Assembly: GCA_017516065.1 (NCBI GenBank)
Contig: JAFWDQ010000020.1
Coordinates: 21,600 to 85,599, forward strand
Source of the DNA: Oscillospiraceae bacterium
GTDB lineage: Bacteria > Bacillota > Clostridia > Oscillospirales > Oscillospiraceae
Length of the DNA stretch: 64,000 nt
Direction of reading: 5' to 3'
Positions 25,980-34,028 of the stretch are shown in pieces. The translations under genes and the position numbers were made by a program. Every line of letters starts with the position of its first letter. Within the stretch, counting starts at the first letter, position 1. Below the pieces are notes generated by a model. It saw nothing but the letters and a program-made list of their open reading frames with translations, was not told the origin of the DNA and did no database searches.

Positions 25980-26345
25980 AAACCAAAGGTCTTTGAGTAA
26001 CCCCCTGGCCTCCCGGCGGGGGAGTTCTCCTATTTGACTGCGGAAAGAGGCGAAAAGTTTTTGGGAACGCCCCTTCCGGGGGACCTACTTTCTGTCTCGT
26101 GACAGAAAGTAGGCAAAGAACACGCCAAAGGGGGACCCCCAATCATGGGGTCCCCCTTGTGGAATCCCCTCCCTTATGACAGGGTAATCCCAGCCACAGA
26201 ACAACTCCGGCCGGCAGAGTCCTGAATTGACTGACGCAACCCAACGCGCTCCGCGCTTCTGCGAAGGGTGACGGTGGCACTGTCGATTTGCACCCGCCGA
26301 GGCGCAAGAGGAGAGGAGGGGGGTATGATACCAGACCGAAGCCCA
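25980..26345. repeat. inverted, diverged copy of the 3.7-4.65 kb repeat elements
   Basis: About 365 bp between thrS and rplA whose pieces match, in reverse orientation, the region at 3713-4648: GAGTAACCCCCTGGCCTCCC, the CTACTTTCTGT / ACAGAAAGTAG hairpin with the same GCAAAGAACACGC flank (~26089-26130), GGCCGGCAGAGTCCTGAA, and CACCCGCCGAGGCGCAAGAG. It also has a hairpin AAGGGGGACCCC / GGGGTCCCCCTT (~26131-26157). I see no credible gene here. Confidence 0.65.
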
Positions 26346-26361
26346 GCACCAGCGTCCCAAC

Positions 26362-26403
26362 AAAAAAACAAACCGCCCCGATGCGCTGTGCATCGGAGCG
26401 GTT
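26362..26403 (-). terminator. intrinsic terminator after rplA
   Basis: On the minus strand: 14-bp stem (AACCGCTCCGATGC / GCATCGGGGCGGTT, one mismatch) then TG and seven T residues, 13 bp after the rplA stop. Confidence 0.92.
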
Positions 26404-26415
26404 GGAAGCGTCAGC

Positions 26416-27108
26416 TTACAGCTGCTTGCTGGCATTGATCTTGATGCCGGGGCTCATGGTGGAGGCCACCACGCAGCTCTTGATATACTGACCCTTGGCG
26501 GCGGCGGGCTTGGCCTTGATGATGGCGGTCATGAGAGCGGTGTAATTCTCCACCAGCTTCTCGGGACCGAAGCTGACCTTGCCGATGGGGCAGTGGATGA
26601 TGTTGGTCTTGTCCAGACGATACTCGACCTTACCGGCCTTGATCTCCTTGACGGCCTGGCCGACGTTGGGGGAGACGGTGCCGGACTTGGGAGAGGGCAT
26701 CAGGCCCTTGGGGCCCAGGACCTTACCGAGACGGCCCACGACGCTCATCATGTCGGGGGTGGCGACGACCACATCATAGTCGAACCAGTTTTCCTTCTGG
26801 ATCTTTTCCACCAGATCCTGCTCGCCGACGAAGTCGGCGCCGGCGGCGCGGGCCTCTTCGGCCTTGTCGCCCTTGGCGAAGACCAGCACCCGGCGGGTCT
26901 TGCCGGTGCCGTGGGGCAGGACGATGGCGCCGCGGACCTGCTGATCGGCGTGACGGGAGTCGACGCCCAGCTTCACGTGGAGCTCAACGGTCTCATCGAA
27001 CTTGGCGGAGGCGATCTTCGTGACCAGCTCCATGGCCTCGCCGCAGTCGTACAGCTGAGAGCGGTCGATCTGCTTGGCGCTCTCCTTATATTTCTTACCT
27101 CTAAACAT
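26416..27108 (-). CDS. rplA: 50S ribosomal protein L1
   Basis: A 230-aa L1-stalk protein that contacts 23S rRNA and takes part in E-site tRNA release; in many bacteria it represses its own operon mRNA. The family signature is in [40 protein letters not shown]; the N-terminus [21 protein letters not shown] is typical. The start has GGAGGG upstream, 12 bp after rplK. Last gene of rpmG-secE-nusG-rplK-rplA; rplJ-rplL does not follow, because a terminator and a repeat region intervene. Confidence 0.97.
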   Translation of the reverse strand: MFRGKKYKESAKQIDRSQLYDCGEAMELVTKIASAKFDETVELHVKLGVDSRHADQQVRGAIVLPHGTGKTRRVLVFAKGDKAEEARAAGADFVGEQDLVEKIQKENWFDYDVVVATPDMMSVVGRLGKVLGPKGLMPSPKSGTVSPNVGQAVKEIKAGKVEYRLDKTNIIHCPIGKVSFGPEKLVENYTALMTAIIKAKPAAAKGQYIKSCVVASTMSPGIKINASKQL

Positions 27109-27120
27109 AGCGGACCCTCC

Positions 27121-27546
27121 TTATTCGCCCACGACCACGCCCATGCTGCGGGCGGTGCCGGCGATCATGCTCATAGCGGCTTCCAGGCTGGCGGCGTTGA
27201 GATCCCGCATCTTGGTCTCGGCGATCTTCTGGATGTCAGCCTTGCTGATGGTGGCGACCTTCGTCTTGTTGGGCTCACCGGAAGCCTTCTCGATATTGCA
27301 CGCCTTCTTGATGAGGACGGCGGCAGGGGGCGTCTTGGTGATGAAGGAGAACGAGCGGTCGGCGTAGACGGTGATGACCACGGGGATGATCAGACCGGCG
27401 TCATTCTTGGTGCGCTCGTTGAATTCTTTCGTAAACGCGGAGATATTGATACCGTGCTGGCCCAAGGCGGGACCAACGGGGGGCGCCGGCGTAGCCTTGC
27501 CGGCGGGGATCTGAAGTTTGACAAATCCGATAACTTTCTGTGCCAT
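27121..27546 (-). CDS. rplK: 50S ribosomal protein L11
   Basis: A 141-aa protein of the GTPase-associated centre, also needed for Rel activation on stalled ribosomes. The start [35 protein letters not shown] is canonical; the ATG three codons earlier in frame (MPL) lies within the ribosome-site spacing, and AGGAGGTG supports the position used. The C-terminal rRNA-binding part ([26 protein letters not shown]) is intact. Between nusG (33 bp) and rplA (12 bp). Confidence 0.97.
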   Translation of the reverse strand: MAQKVIGFVKLQIPAGKATPAPPVGPALGQHGINISAFTKEFNERTKNDAGLIIPVVITVYADRSFSFITKTPPAAVLIKKACNIEKASGEPNKTKVATISKADIQKIAETKMRDLNAASLEAAMSMIAGTARSMGVVVGE

Positions 27547-27579
27547 AAGGGGCACCTCCTCATTCTCTTGTTATGCGTG

Positions 27580-28101
27580 TCAGGCGATGGACTCCACCTG
27601 ATCGAGCCGCAGCTCGACGGGGGTTTCGCGGCCAAACATGGAGACGACGACGCGGACCTTGTCCTTGTCCTGCGCGATCTCCTCCACGGTGCCGATAAAG
27701 CCCTCCAGAGCGCCGTCGTTGATGCGGACGGAGTCGCCGACCTGGTAGCCGACGATGACCTCCACCTTTTCCACGCCCAGGGCCTGGATCTCCTCCTCGG
27801 TGAGGGGGATGGGCTTGTTGGCGGCGCCGACGAAGCCGGTAACGCCCCGGATGTTGCGGATCACATGCCAGGTCTCGTCGGTGAGGACCATCTTCACCAG
27901 CACATAGCCGGGGAAGACCTTGCGTTCCACAGTCTTCGGGCCGTTGTCGGTGATCTCGGTGACGGTCTCCATGGGGACCTGGATGTCCACGATCATATCG
28001 TGCAGGCCGCGGCTCTCCACATGCTTTTCGATGGTGGCCGACACGGTATTCTCATAGCCGGAATAGGTGTGGACAACGTACCACTTTGCACTTTCCGACA
28101 T
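27580..28101 (-). CDS. nusG: transcription termination/antitermination protein NusG
   Basis: A 173-aa RNA-polymerase elongation factor. The N-terminal NGN domain starts AKWYVVHTYSGYENTVSATIEKHVES and includes VFPGYVLVKMVLTDETWHVIRNIRGVTGFVG. A C-terminal KOW domain follows (YQVGDSVRINDGALEGFIGTVEEI). Only one base separates it from secE, whose 3' end carries its ribosome site (AAGAGGAA), so the two are probably coupled. Confidence 0.97.
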   Translation of the reverse strand: MSESAKWYVVHTYSGYENTVSATIEKHVESRGLHDMIVDIQVPMETVTEITDNGPKTVERKVFPGYVLVKMVLTDETWHVIRNIRGVTGFVGAANKPIPLTEEEIQALGVEKVEVIVGYQVGDSVRINDGALEGFIGTVEEIAQDKDKVRVVVSMFGRETPVELRLDQVESIA

Positions 28102-28102
28102 T

Positions 28103-28375
28103 TTAAATTCCTCTTACAAGAAGGATCAGGGACTGGATGCCGGTTCCGACCAGCCAGTCAAAAATCCAGATGCAGACACCGATGAGCAGGCAGCAGACCA
28201 GCACGGTGCCGGTGTTCTTGACCGTTTCCTTCGGCGTCGGCCAGACGACCTTCTTCAGCTCGCCCTTGAGCTCGCGCAGATACTTTCTGACGCGCTTGAG
28301 GAAGCCGGGCTTATCCTTCTTCTTTTCCTTCTTGGCGGGGGTCTTTTCAGCCTTTTTGATTTCTTTATCAGCCAT
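28103..28375 (-). CDS. secE: preprotein translocase subunit SecE
   Basis: A 90-aa translocase subunit that clamps SecY in the inner membrane. A lysine-rich N-terminal tail (KKAEKTPAKKEKKKDKPG) leads to the amphipathic helix LRELKGELKKVVWPTPKETVKNT, the family signature, and one transmembrane helix (VLVCCLLIGVCIWIFDWLVG). Length fits the single-helix Gram-positive form. It follows rpmG and precedes nusG by one base. Confidence 0.95.
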   Translation of the reverse strand: MADKEIKKAEKTPAKKEKKKDKPGFLKRVRKYLRELKGELKKVVWPTPKETVKNTGTVLVCCLLIGVCIWIFDWLVGTGIQSLILLVRGI

Positions 28376-28459
28376 GCTGCATTTCCTTTCCTGCCAACTG
28401 AGTGACCGATGCTGCGTGACCGGGCGGATGGCGCCGGGAGCATCGGATTCCTTGGGGCC

Positions 28460-28609
28460 TTACTTTGTTTCGCTGTGGACTGTGTGCTTTCTGCAGAACG
28501 GGCAGTACTTGCTGCGCTCGAGACGGTCCGGAGTGTTCTTCTTGTTCTTGACCGTGTTGTAGTTCCTCTGCTTGCACTCGTTGCATCTCAGGGTGATCTT
28601 CACGCGCAT
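28460..28609 (-). CDS. rpmG: 50S ribosomal protein L33 (zinc-binding type)
   Basis: A 49-aa ribosomal protein beginning [19 protein letters not shown] and ending HTVHSETK. Both CxxC zinc pairs are present (C9/C12 and C36/C39), so this is the zinc-containing C+ form; many genomes also carry a cysteine-free copy, none of which is seen here. The start follows AAGGAGGTG. First gene of the operon with secE (84 bp gap), the usual Firmicute order. Confidence 0.96.
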   Translation of the reverse strand: MRVKITLRCNECKQRNYNTVKNKKNTPDRLERSKYCPFCRKHTVHSETK

Positions 28610-28652
28610 GGGGGCACCTCCTTGTCACAAGATTGGCGTCTGCCGCGGACCG

Positions 28653-28694
28653 AAAAAAAGAGTCCGCGCATCCTGAGGGGATGCTGCCGGACTC
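28653..28694 (-). terminator. terminator inside the rpmG-secE-nusG leader (possible attenuator)
   Basis: On the minus strand, a stem with GAGTCCG / CGGACTC plus GCATCC / GGATGC is followed by seven T residues. It lies 44 bp upstream of the rpmG start and downstream of the only good promoter (28835-28863). Confidence 0.8.
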
Positions 28695-28834
28695 CGCAAC
28701 CATGCGCCGCACGACCGCGAAGCCAAAGCGGGCTGCGCGGTAGCGGTCGGTATCGTTTGGGAATGCGGCAGATCTGCCTCCCTGCCAGGCAAAAAGCGCC
28801 CGAGGGCATACTGCCCCCTTGACAGGTACTAAAT

Positions 28835-28863
28835 AGATTACCACACTCCCGCTGTTCCGTCAA
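28835..28863 (-). promoter_or_regulatory. promoter of the rpmG-secE-nusG-rplKA operon
   Basis: On the minus strand: TTGACG, 17-bp spacer, TAATCT. It predicts a leader of ~220 nt (28610-28828) with several inverted repeats, including CGACCGC / GCGGTCG, ahead of the internal terminator. Confidence 0.75.
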
Positions 28864-28896
28864 GTGTTTTTTATCATGATGGCTGTGATGTCCCGT

Positions 28897-28928
28897 AAAA
28901 CCAGCTGACGCGCCTTCCGGCGCGTCAG
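28897..28928 (-). terminator. weak terminator after MFS gene
   Basis: Perfect 10-bp stem CTGACGCGCC / GGCGCGTCAG with a 4-nt loop; on the minus strand the tail is CTGGTTTT, a weak U-tract. Confidence 0.55.
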
Positions 28929-28960
28929 ACTGAACACAGGGCGTCGGCCCTGATGGGGAG

Positions 28961-30124
28961 TTACGATTCCGCCGGGGCTTGTCCCGTCTTCGGGAAGGGA
29001 CTTCGAATAAACTGGATCACGGCAAAGATCAGATAGATCAGCACGCCGATCCGGATGGGGGTGTACAGCGCGTCGCCGGTGATATTGCCGATGACGGTAG
29101 CCCAGGAGCTGCTCAGGAAGGTGAAGATGCACTGGCAGGCCATGAGCAGGGAGGACACCAGGGAGATGCTCTCCGGGTCGGAGATCAGACCCAGCACGAT
29201 CATGATGCTGGAGCAGAGATTGGCCATACCGATGCCGGCGATGAGCATGGAGATGCACAGCAGGGGAATGACCCGGGCCGCGGTGCAGCCGAACATTCCC
29301 ACGGCGGCGATGACCAGGGCCGTGGGCAGGCTCCGCCGCTTCGTGAGCTTATACAGGAGCGGGAAGAGCAGACCGCCCACCATGTTGCCCAGAGTGAAGC
29401 AGGCCGCCACGATGCCGGCGATGACGGTGCTGGGGGTGATGGCGGAACTGAGGAAGGAGCAGCCGATGAGCAGCGGCGCGATCACAACGCTGCAGATGCC
29501 CCACATCAGGCAGATGATGATAGCCAGGGGCCTGGGATGTGCTTTTTTCTTCTCCCGGCCCGCCAGCGCCTCGTCCTTGCCCTTGGGCATGCAGATGACG
29601 ATGAGGATCAGGGGGATGAGCAGCAGCAGATGGGTCAGGAACACGCGATTCCACTGTTCTTTTGCCAGCACGCCGCCCACATACTGCAGGATACTGGTGG
29701 TGGCGAAGGCGATACAGGTGCCGATACCGATGACCTTGGACCGGGACTTCTCCTCCACCAGAGCGGTGGCGGTGGTGGTCTGGAGACTCATCATAATGCC
29801 CATGCCGATGCCGAAAACGCCGCGGAAGGTCAGCAGCAGAGCAAAAGTATGGGCGAGCATGGGCAGCACGCCGCCCACGACCATCAATACGCCGCCGATG
29901 AGGGCCACGGACCGGTAGCTCATCCGCTTTCCGGCGATGAAGCCCACCGCCATACAGGAAAAAACGGCAACAAGAGAGGCCGCCGTGCTGCAGTACAGCG
30001 CGTTGGCCGAAGAGATGTGAAACGCCGCCGCCATATCGGACAGGGCGCTGTCCATCCCGCCCAGAGTCTGCGCCATGGCGAAGATGGAAAAGACGGCGGT
30101 CCAGATTTTTGCTCGACTGCTCAT
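28961..30124 (-). CDS. MFS-family transporter
   Basis: A 387-aa permease with about twelve hydrophobic segments arranged in two halves around a basic cytoplasmic loop (PKGKDEALAGREKKKAHPRP, ~190-210). The first half resembles the drug/solute MFS pattern (GKRMSYRSVALIGGVLMVVGG, FRGVFGIGMGIMMS). The ligand cannot be predicted. It starts 11 bp after the AraC-type regulator gene and has AGGAGG at good distance, so the pair forms an operon and the regulator probably responds to the transported compound (inference). Confidence 0.88.
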   Translation of the reverse strand: MSSRAKIWTAVFSIFAMAQTLGGMDSALSDMAAAFHISSANALYCSTAASLVAVFSCMAVGFIAGKRMSYRSVALIGGVLMVVGGVLPMLAHTFALLLTFRGVFGIGMGIMMSLQTTTATALVEEKSRSKVIGIGTCIAFATTSILQYVGGVLAKEQWNRVFLTHLLLLIPLILIVICMPKGKDEALAGREKKKAHPRPLAIIICLMWGICSVVIAPLLIGCSFLSSAITPSTVIAGIVAACFTLGNMVGGLLFPLLYKLTKRRSLPTALVIAAVGMFGCTAARVIPLLCISMLIAGIGMANLCSSIMIVLGLISDPESISLVSSLLMACQCIFTFLSSSWATVIGNITGDALYTPIRIGVLIYLIFAVIQFIRSPFPKTGQAPAES

Positions 30125-30135
30125 GTGATTGCCTC

Positions 30136-30894
30136 CTATGCAGCACCCCCGTCAGAAGCGATAGAGGGGTGCTTGGTCCAGTTTCGATATTCCTTCGGGG
30201 TCATGCCGGTCTCAGAGTGGAATACACGGGAGAAATACTGCTGGCTCTGAAACCCGGATTCCAGGGCCACGTTCAGGATGGACAGATCGGTTTCCCGCAG
30301 AAGACGGCGGGCAAGATCCATCCTCAGCCGCTCCACGTAGGCAGAGAAGGTCAGCCCGGTCTCCTTCCGGAACCGGGTGGACAGATACGAGGCGTTGTGC
30401 CCGGTGAGCTTGGCGGCCTCCGCCAGGGAGGGCTTGAAGCGGTAACTGGCCCAGATATACTGCAGGGTCTTGGCCACGGGATTCGACACGGACTGACCGG
30501 AGCAGCGGTTCACCATGTCCACCAGCCAGTGCAGCTGCCGCATCAGTTCGTCCCCCAGAGAAAAGGGGTCTGGAGAGACAAGACAGACATGCTGGAAGTC
30601 GTTGACCATGGCGGCGACCTCCTCCGGGACGGCCCCGGCGAAGACGGCGGTGCGGGCCATCAGCCCCATGATCTCCGCGATCCGGAGACGGGTGATATCC
30701 GGATGATGCACAACGTCCGGCGATTCTCTGGTGGCCGAGTAGATGTAGTCGATCAGTTCCTTCAGAGGCTTCCGTCCCTGCTCGAAGCTGCCGGCCCGAA
30801 CGGCCATGTCAAGCTCCGCCTCCATGCGCAGACGGTCCATGATGTGACACTCCCGCATGGGGGGCAGGTCCATGATGGATTTTTTCGCCTTCAT
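30136..30894 (-). CDS. AraC-family transcriptional regulator
   Basis: A 252-aa regulator. The C-terminal ~100 residues contain the two helix-turn-helix units of AraC proteins (SLAEAAKLTGHNASYLSTRFRKETGLTFSAYVERLRMDLARRLL, then SILNVALESGFQSQQYFSRVFHSETGMTPKEYR). The N-terminal ~140 residues are helical and do not match the cupin sensor I would recognise; no ligand can be suggested. The start has GGAGGTGA upstream. The 285 bp between it and the MBL gene is AT-rich, holds its probable promoter, and contains no gene I can support. Confidence 0.92.
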   Translation of the reverse strand: MKAKKSIMDLPPMRECHIMDRLRMEAELDMAVRAGSFEQGRKPLKELIDYIYSATRESPDVVHHPDITRLRIAEIMGLMARTAVFAGAVPEEVAAMVNDFQHVCLVSPDPFSLGDELMRQLHWLVDMVNRCSGQSVSNPVAKTLQYIWASYRFKPSLAEAAKLTGHNASYLSTRFRKETGLTFSAYVERLRMDLARRLLRETDLSILNVALESGFQSQQYFSRVFHSETGMTPKEYRNWTKHPSIASDGGAA

Positions 30895-31179
30895 CTCTGA
30901 TCACCTCCCCGAGCTCAATAACAGATACAGATAGCTTTTCTTGTCTATTACTATCGGGGATAGCCGTGGGAAGTTCTTGTATAATAATTACTTGTTTTTG
31001 AACATTTTTTGTTTTCTTTAGTAACAGAAAACTAACAGATCTCCATGCTGAAACACGGCCTTTTTGAGAAAACGGGAAACGCGAACACGTTCAGAGGCTA
31101 AATGTCCTTCACACAGAGACATTCCGGGGAGGCGCCCCTGCGGACGAGTCTGCCGCAGAAAAAGGGAGGGCGAAAAAAA

Positions 31180-32028
31180 TTATAAATCAATACTCATTCC
31201 GGTCTGCAGGGGATGGACCTCCAGTGCGTCGCAGGCGGACATGGCCCGGAGGGCGGGCAGTCCGGTGCAGTGACCGGTCCAGATCTGTTCCACGCCCAGA
31301 TCCGCCAGACCGTTGATTACCTCGCTGCAGTAGCCGGGAGGGCAGTTTGTGGAGTTGATGCCGGCGGGGCCCATCAGATGGAAGCCGCCGATGATATTGC
31401 GCACCGTCCGGGAGGGGATCAGCCGGCGGACGTCCTCCACGATGTTAACGATGCCGGAGTGGCTGCAGGGGGAGATCAGGGTCAGGGCGCCGTCGTCCCC
31501 CTCGACGACCACGGTCTGCTCGTGCTTGAAGGGATCGGGGACCAGGCCCTCCGGCCGGAGGACCTTCAGGGTCTTGTCCAGACTGCCGTAGGGCCCGCCC
31601 TGGGTGTGGTCGCCAATGAGATAGACGTCGTTGCCGAGGGAGGCATGGCCGTCGCCGAGGACACAGAAACGGTCGCTGTAACGGTTGATCAGCTCCACGT
31701 CGAAGCCGATATCCTCCTCGGTGCCGTCGGACTTCACGCAGCGGAAATCGTCGAAGGCGGCGGTGCGGATCAGCACCGGGGCGGTGCTGTCCACCTCCTG
31801 CAGGAAGCGCTCCAGACCGCCGACGTGGTCGTTGTGTCCGTGTGAGATGATCACGGCCTTGGCCGTCTCCACGGGGACGCCCAGGGTCCGGGCGTTGTCG
31901 AAGAAGTGCCCGGAGGCGCCGGTGTCGATGAGGTAGCCCCTGTCCCGGTGCTCCAGCCACAGGGACAGACCGTGCTCATGGTACAGCCCCTCGGCAGGTG
32001 TGTTTTCGATCAGTACGGTGATGCGCAT
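31180..32028 (-). CDS. MBL-fold metallohydrolase (COG1237 type)
   Basis: A 282-aa metallo-beta-lactamase-fold protein. The metal motif is SHGHNDHVGG (HxHxDH), with further ligands expected in PCSHSGIVNIV and GFHL near residues 185-220. The start MRITVLIENTP, and the SHSGI and GGFHL segments, match the COG1237 group, which includes proteins annotated as related to archaeal dihydropterin-ribofuranosylaminobenzene phosphate synthase; that reaction is not expected in a bacterium and the true substrate is unknown. AGGAGG precedes the ATG. It lies 24 bp after mnmE and is the last gene of the CPBP-mntP-mnmE run. Confidence 0.85.
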   Translation of the reverse strand: MRITVLIENTPAEGLYHEHGLSLWLEHRDRGYLIDTGASGHFFDNARTLGVPVETAKAVIISHGHNDHVGGLERFLQEVDSTAPVLIRTAAFDDFRCVKSDGTEEDIGFDVELINRYSDRFCVLGDGHASLGNDVYLIGDHTQGGPYGSLDKTLKVLRPEGLVPDPFKHEQTVVVEGDDGALTLISPCSHSGIVNIVEDVRRLIPSRTVRNIIGGFHLMGPAGINSTNCPPGYCSEVINGLADLGVEQIWTGHCTGLPALRAMSACDALEVHPLQTGMSIDL

Positions 32029-32052
32029 AAGAATTCCTCCTGTGTATTGCGT

Positions 32053-33408
32053 TTACTTTCCCACGCAGAAGCGGGAGAAGATGGTATCCAGTACGTCGGA
32101 GCGCAGGCTGCGTCCCGTCAGCTCACCCAGCGCCTCCAGGGCCAGCTCCGCGTCGGACAGGGCGGCGTCGGGGGTGACCCCGGCCCGAATGCCGGCGGCG
32201 GCGGCGGACAGGGCCTCCGCGGCCCGGCGGGCGGCGTCCTCCTGCCGGGCATTGAGCAGCAGTTCCGCCCCCTCCGGTTCCGTGCCGTCGGAGAACAGCG
32301 CTTCGATGCGGGAGATCAGCACGTCCAGGCCCTGTCCGGTGAGGGAGCTCACCGCCACGGCCTCACGGCCCTCCGGCAGGGCAAAGCCCGGCAGGTCCGC
32401 TTTGGTATAGACGAGGACGGCTTTGGGGGCCTGTTCGGCCAGCGTCAGGATCTCGTCATCCTCCTCTGTCAGCGGCGCGGCGCCGTCGATGACGGCCAGC
32501 AGCAGATCCGCCTGCGCCGCGGCCTCCCGGCTCCGGGCCACGCCGGCCTGCTCCAGGGGATCGTCACTGTCCCGAAGCCCGGCTGTGTCCGTGAGCCGCA
32601 GCAGCAGGTCTCCGGCGGCAGCGGTGTCCTCCACCACGTCCCGGGTGGTGCCGGGGATGGGGGAGGTCAGGACCCGGTCCCGGCCCAGCAGGGCGTTCAT
32701 AAGCGATGACTTTCCCGCGTTGGGCCGCCCGACGACCACGGTACGGATGCCCTGCCGCAGCAGACGGCTCCGGTCAAAGCTCCGCCGCAGGACCTCCAGA
32801 CGCCGGACGGCGCCGTCCAGGACGGGGAGGGCCTCCGCGGGCTCAAAGGGCTCCGGATCCTCATCGGGGTAGTCCACCACGGCGTGGAAGTGGGCCAGCA
32901 GTTCCGTCAGCTCATCGGAGAGCTGCTGCAGGCTCCGGCCTGCGGGCCCCGTCAGTTGAGAGGCGGCCCGGCGGGCGCCGGCGGCGGTGGGGGCCTCCAG
33001 CAGGTCAGCCACGGCCTCCGCCTGCATCAGATCCATCCGGCCGTTGAGGAAGGCCCGGCGGGTGAACTCCCCGGGCTGCGCCTGCCGGACGCCCTGCCGG
33101 AACAGGGCCAGCAGGCCCTCCGTCAGCACGGCGGGGGAGCCGTGGCAGTGGAGCTCCGCCGTCTCCTCTCCGGTGTAGGTCCGGGGGGCGGGGGACCACA
33201 TGGCCATCACCCGGTCCAGAACCCGTCCCTCCCGGTCCAGCAGCTGCCCCGTCACCAGCTGCCGGGGCGGCGCGTCGGTGAGAGAGCCCCCGCGGTCCGG
33301 ACGGAACACCGCTGCGGCGGCAGCCGAAGCGCCGGGCCCGCTGACCCGGAGGATGCCGATGGCAGAGGGCAGCAGCGGCGTGGCGGCGGCGGCAATGGTA
33401 TCGGTCAT
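32053..33408 (-). CDS. mnmE: tRNA modification GTPase MnmE
   Basis: A 451-aa GTPase that with MnmG makes the 5-carboxymethylaminomethyl modification at tRNA wobble uridine 34. The N-terminal folate-binding domain starts TDTIAAAATPLLPSAIGILRVSGPGA. The G domain has G1 at G227-RPNAGKS-S, G2/G3 around TRDVVEDT and DTAGLRDSDDPLEQ, and the NKxD site varies as YTKADL. The C-terminal FCVGK supplies the catalytic cysteine expected at the end of MnmE (CxGK). MnmG, often adjacent, is not in this window; TrmFO at 42.4 kb is a related but distinct flavoprotein. Confidence 0.97.
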   Translation of the reverse strand: MTDTIAAAATPLLPSAIGILRVSGPGASAAAAAVFRPDRGGSLTDAPPRQLVTGQLLDREGRVLDRVMAMWSPAPRTYTGEETAELHCHGSPAVLTEGLLALFRQGVRQAQPGEFTRRAFLNGRMDLMQAEAVADLLEAPTAAGARRAASQLTGPAGRSLQQLSDELTELLAHFHAVVDYPDEDPEPFEPAEALPVLDGAVRRLEVLRRSFDRSRLLRQGIRTVVVGRPNAGKSSLMNALLGRDRVLTSPIPGTTRDVVEDTAAAGDLLLRLTDTAGLRDSDDPLEQAGVARSREAAAQADLLLAVIDGAAPLTEEDDEILTLAEQAPKAVLVYTKADLPGFALPEGREAVAVSSLTGQGLDVLISRIEALFSDGTEPEGAELLLNARQEDAARRAAEALSAAAAGIRAGVTPDAALSDAELALEALGELTGRSLRSDVLDTIFSRFCVGK

Positions 33409-33438
33409 GGTCGTTCTCCTTCTGTATGATAGGTGAGG

Positions 33439-34005
33439 TCAGGCGGCCGTCAGATGCTCAATGAGGATCCGCAGGCCGATCAAAATCAGTACGATGCCCC
33501 CTACGATGGAGGCCCGCCGGTGGAACAGGGTCCCCAGCCGCTTCCCGGCCAGCCCCCCGGCCATGGACAGCAGGAAGGCCACCACGCCGATGACCACGGC
33601 GGAGACGAGGATGGGCAGGGTGGTGAAGGCCATACTGACGCCCACCACAAGGGCGTCGATGCTGGTGGCCACCGCCAGCAGGGTCAGCCGTCCCGGGGAC
33701 AGGCTCGTCGGGGCCTCCTCAGGGCTGTTCCGGAGCCCGGTACGGATCATGTTGCCGCCGATGACGGCCAGCAGCAGGAAGGCGACGTAGTGATCCACCG
33801 CCTCGATATAGGCGGCCACGCCGGTACCCAGAAGCCACCCGATGAGTGGCATGAGGAACTGAAAGCCGCCGAAGAACAGACTCATCTTCACGGCCTGCCG
33901 GGGCCGGAAGCCGGGTACGGTGATGCCGGTGCACACGGACACCGCGCAGGCGTCCAGGGCAAGACTGACGGCGATGACGAGAATGGAGATGATATTGGAG
34001 ATCAT
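33439..34005 (-). CDS. mntP: manganese efflux pump MntP family
   Basis: A 188-aa membrane protein of the MntP (DUF204) family that exports Mn2+. Six hydrophobic segments arise from two similar halves; the conserved acidic motifs are SLALDACAVSVCTG (~16-29) and SIDALVVGVSMAF (~113-125). The ATG has GAGAGGCAG upstream. It follows the CPBP gene by 23 bp and precedes mnmE by 30 bp. I see no Mn-sensing yybP-ykoY riboswitch ahead of it, since the CPBP gene lies directly upstream. Confidence 0.93.
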   Translation of the reverse strand: MISNIISILVIAVSLALDACAVSVCTGITVPGFRPRQAVKMSLFFGGFQFLMPLIGWLLGTGVAAYIEAVDHYVAFLLLAVIGGNMIRTGLRNSPEEAPTSLSPGRLTLLAVATSIDALVVGVSMAFTTLPILVSAVVIGVVAFLLSMAGGLAGKRLGTLFHRRASIVGGIVLILIGLRILIEHLTAA

Positions 34006-34028
34006 AACAGAGCTGCCTCTCTTTCTGA

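Noticed and set aside
28610..28830. 6S RNA, SRP RNA or tRNA in the leader upstream of rpmG
   Set aside because: No cloverleaf, no SRP tetraloop domain and no closing terminal stem typical of 6S RNA could be found by eye; kept only as an unassigned leader.
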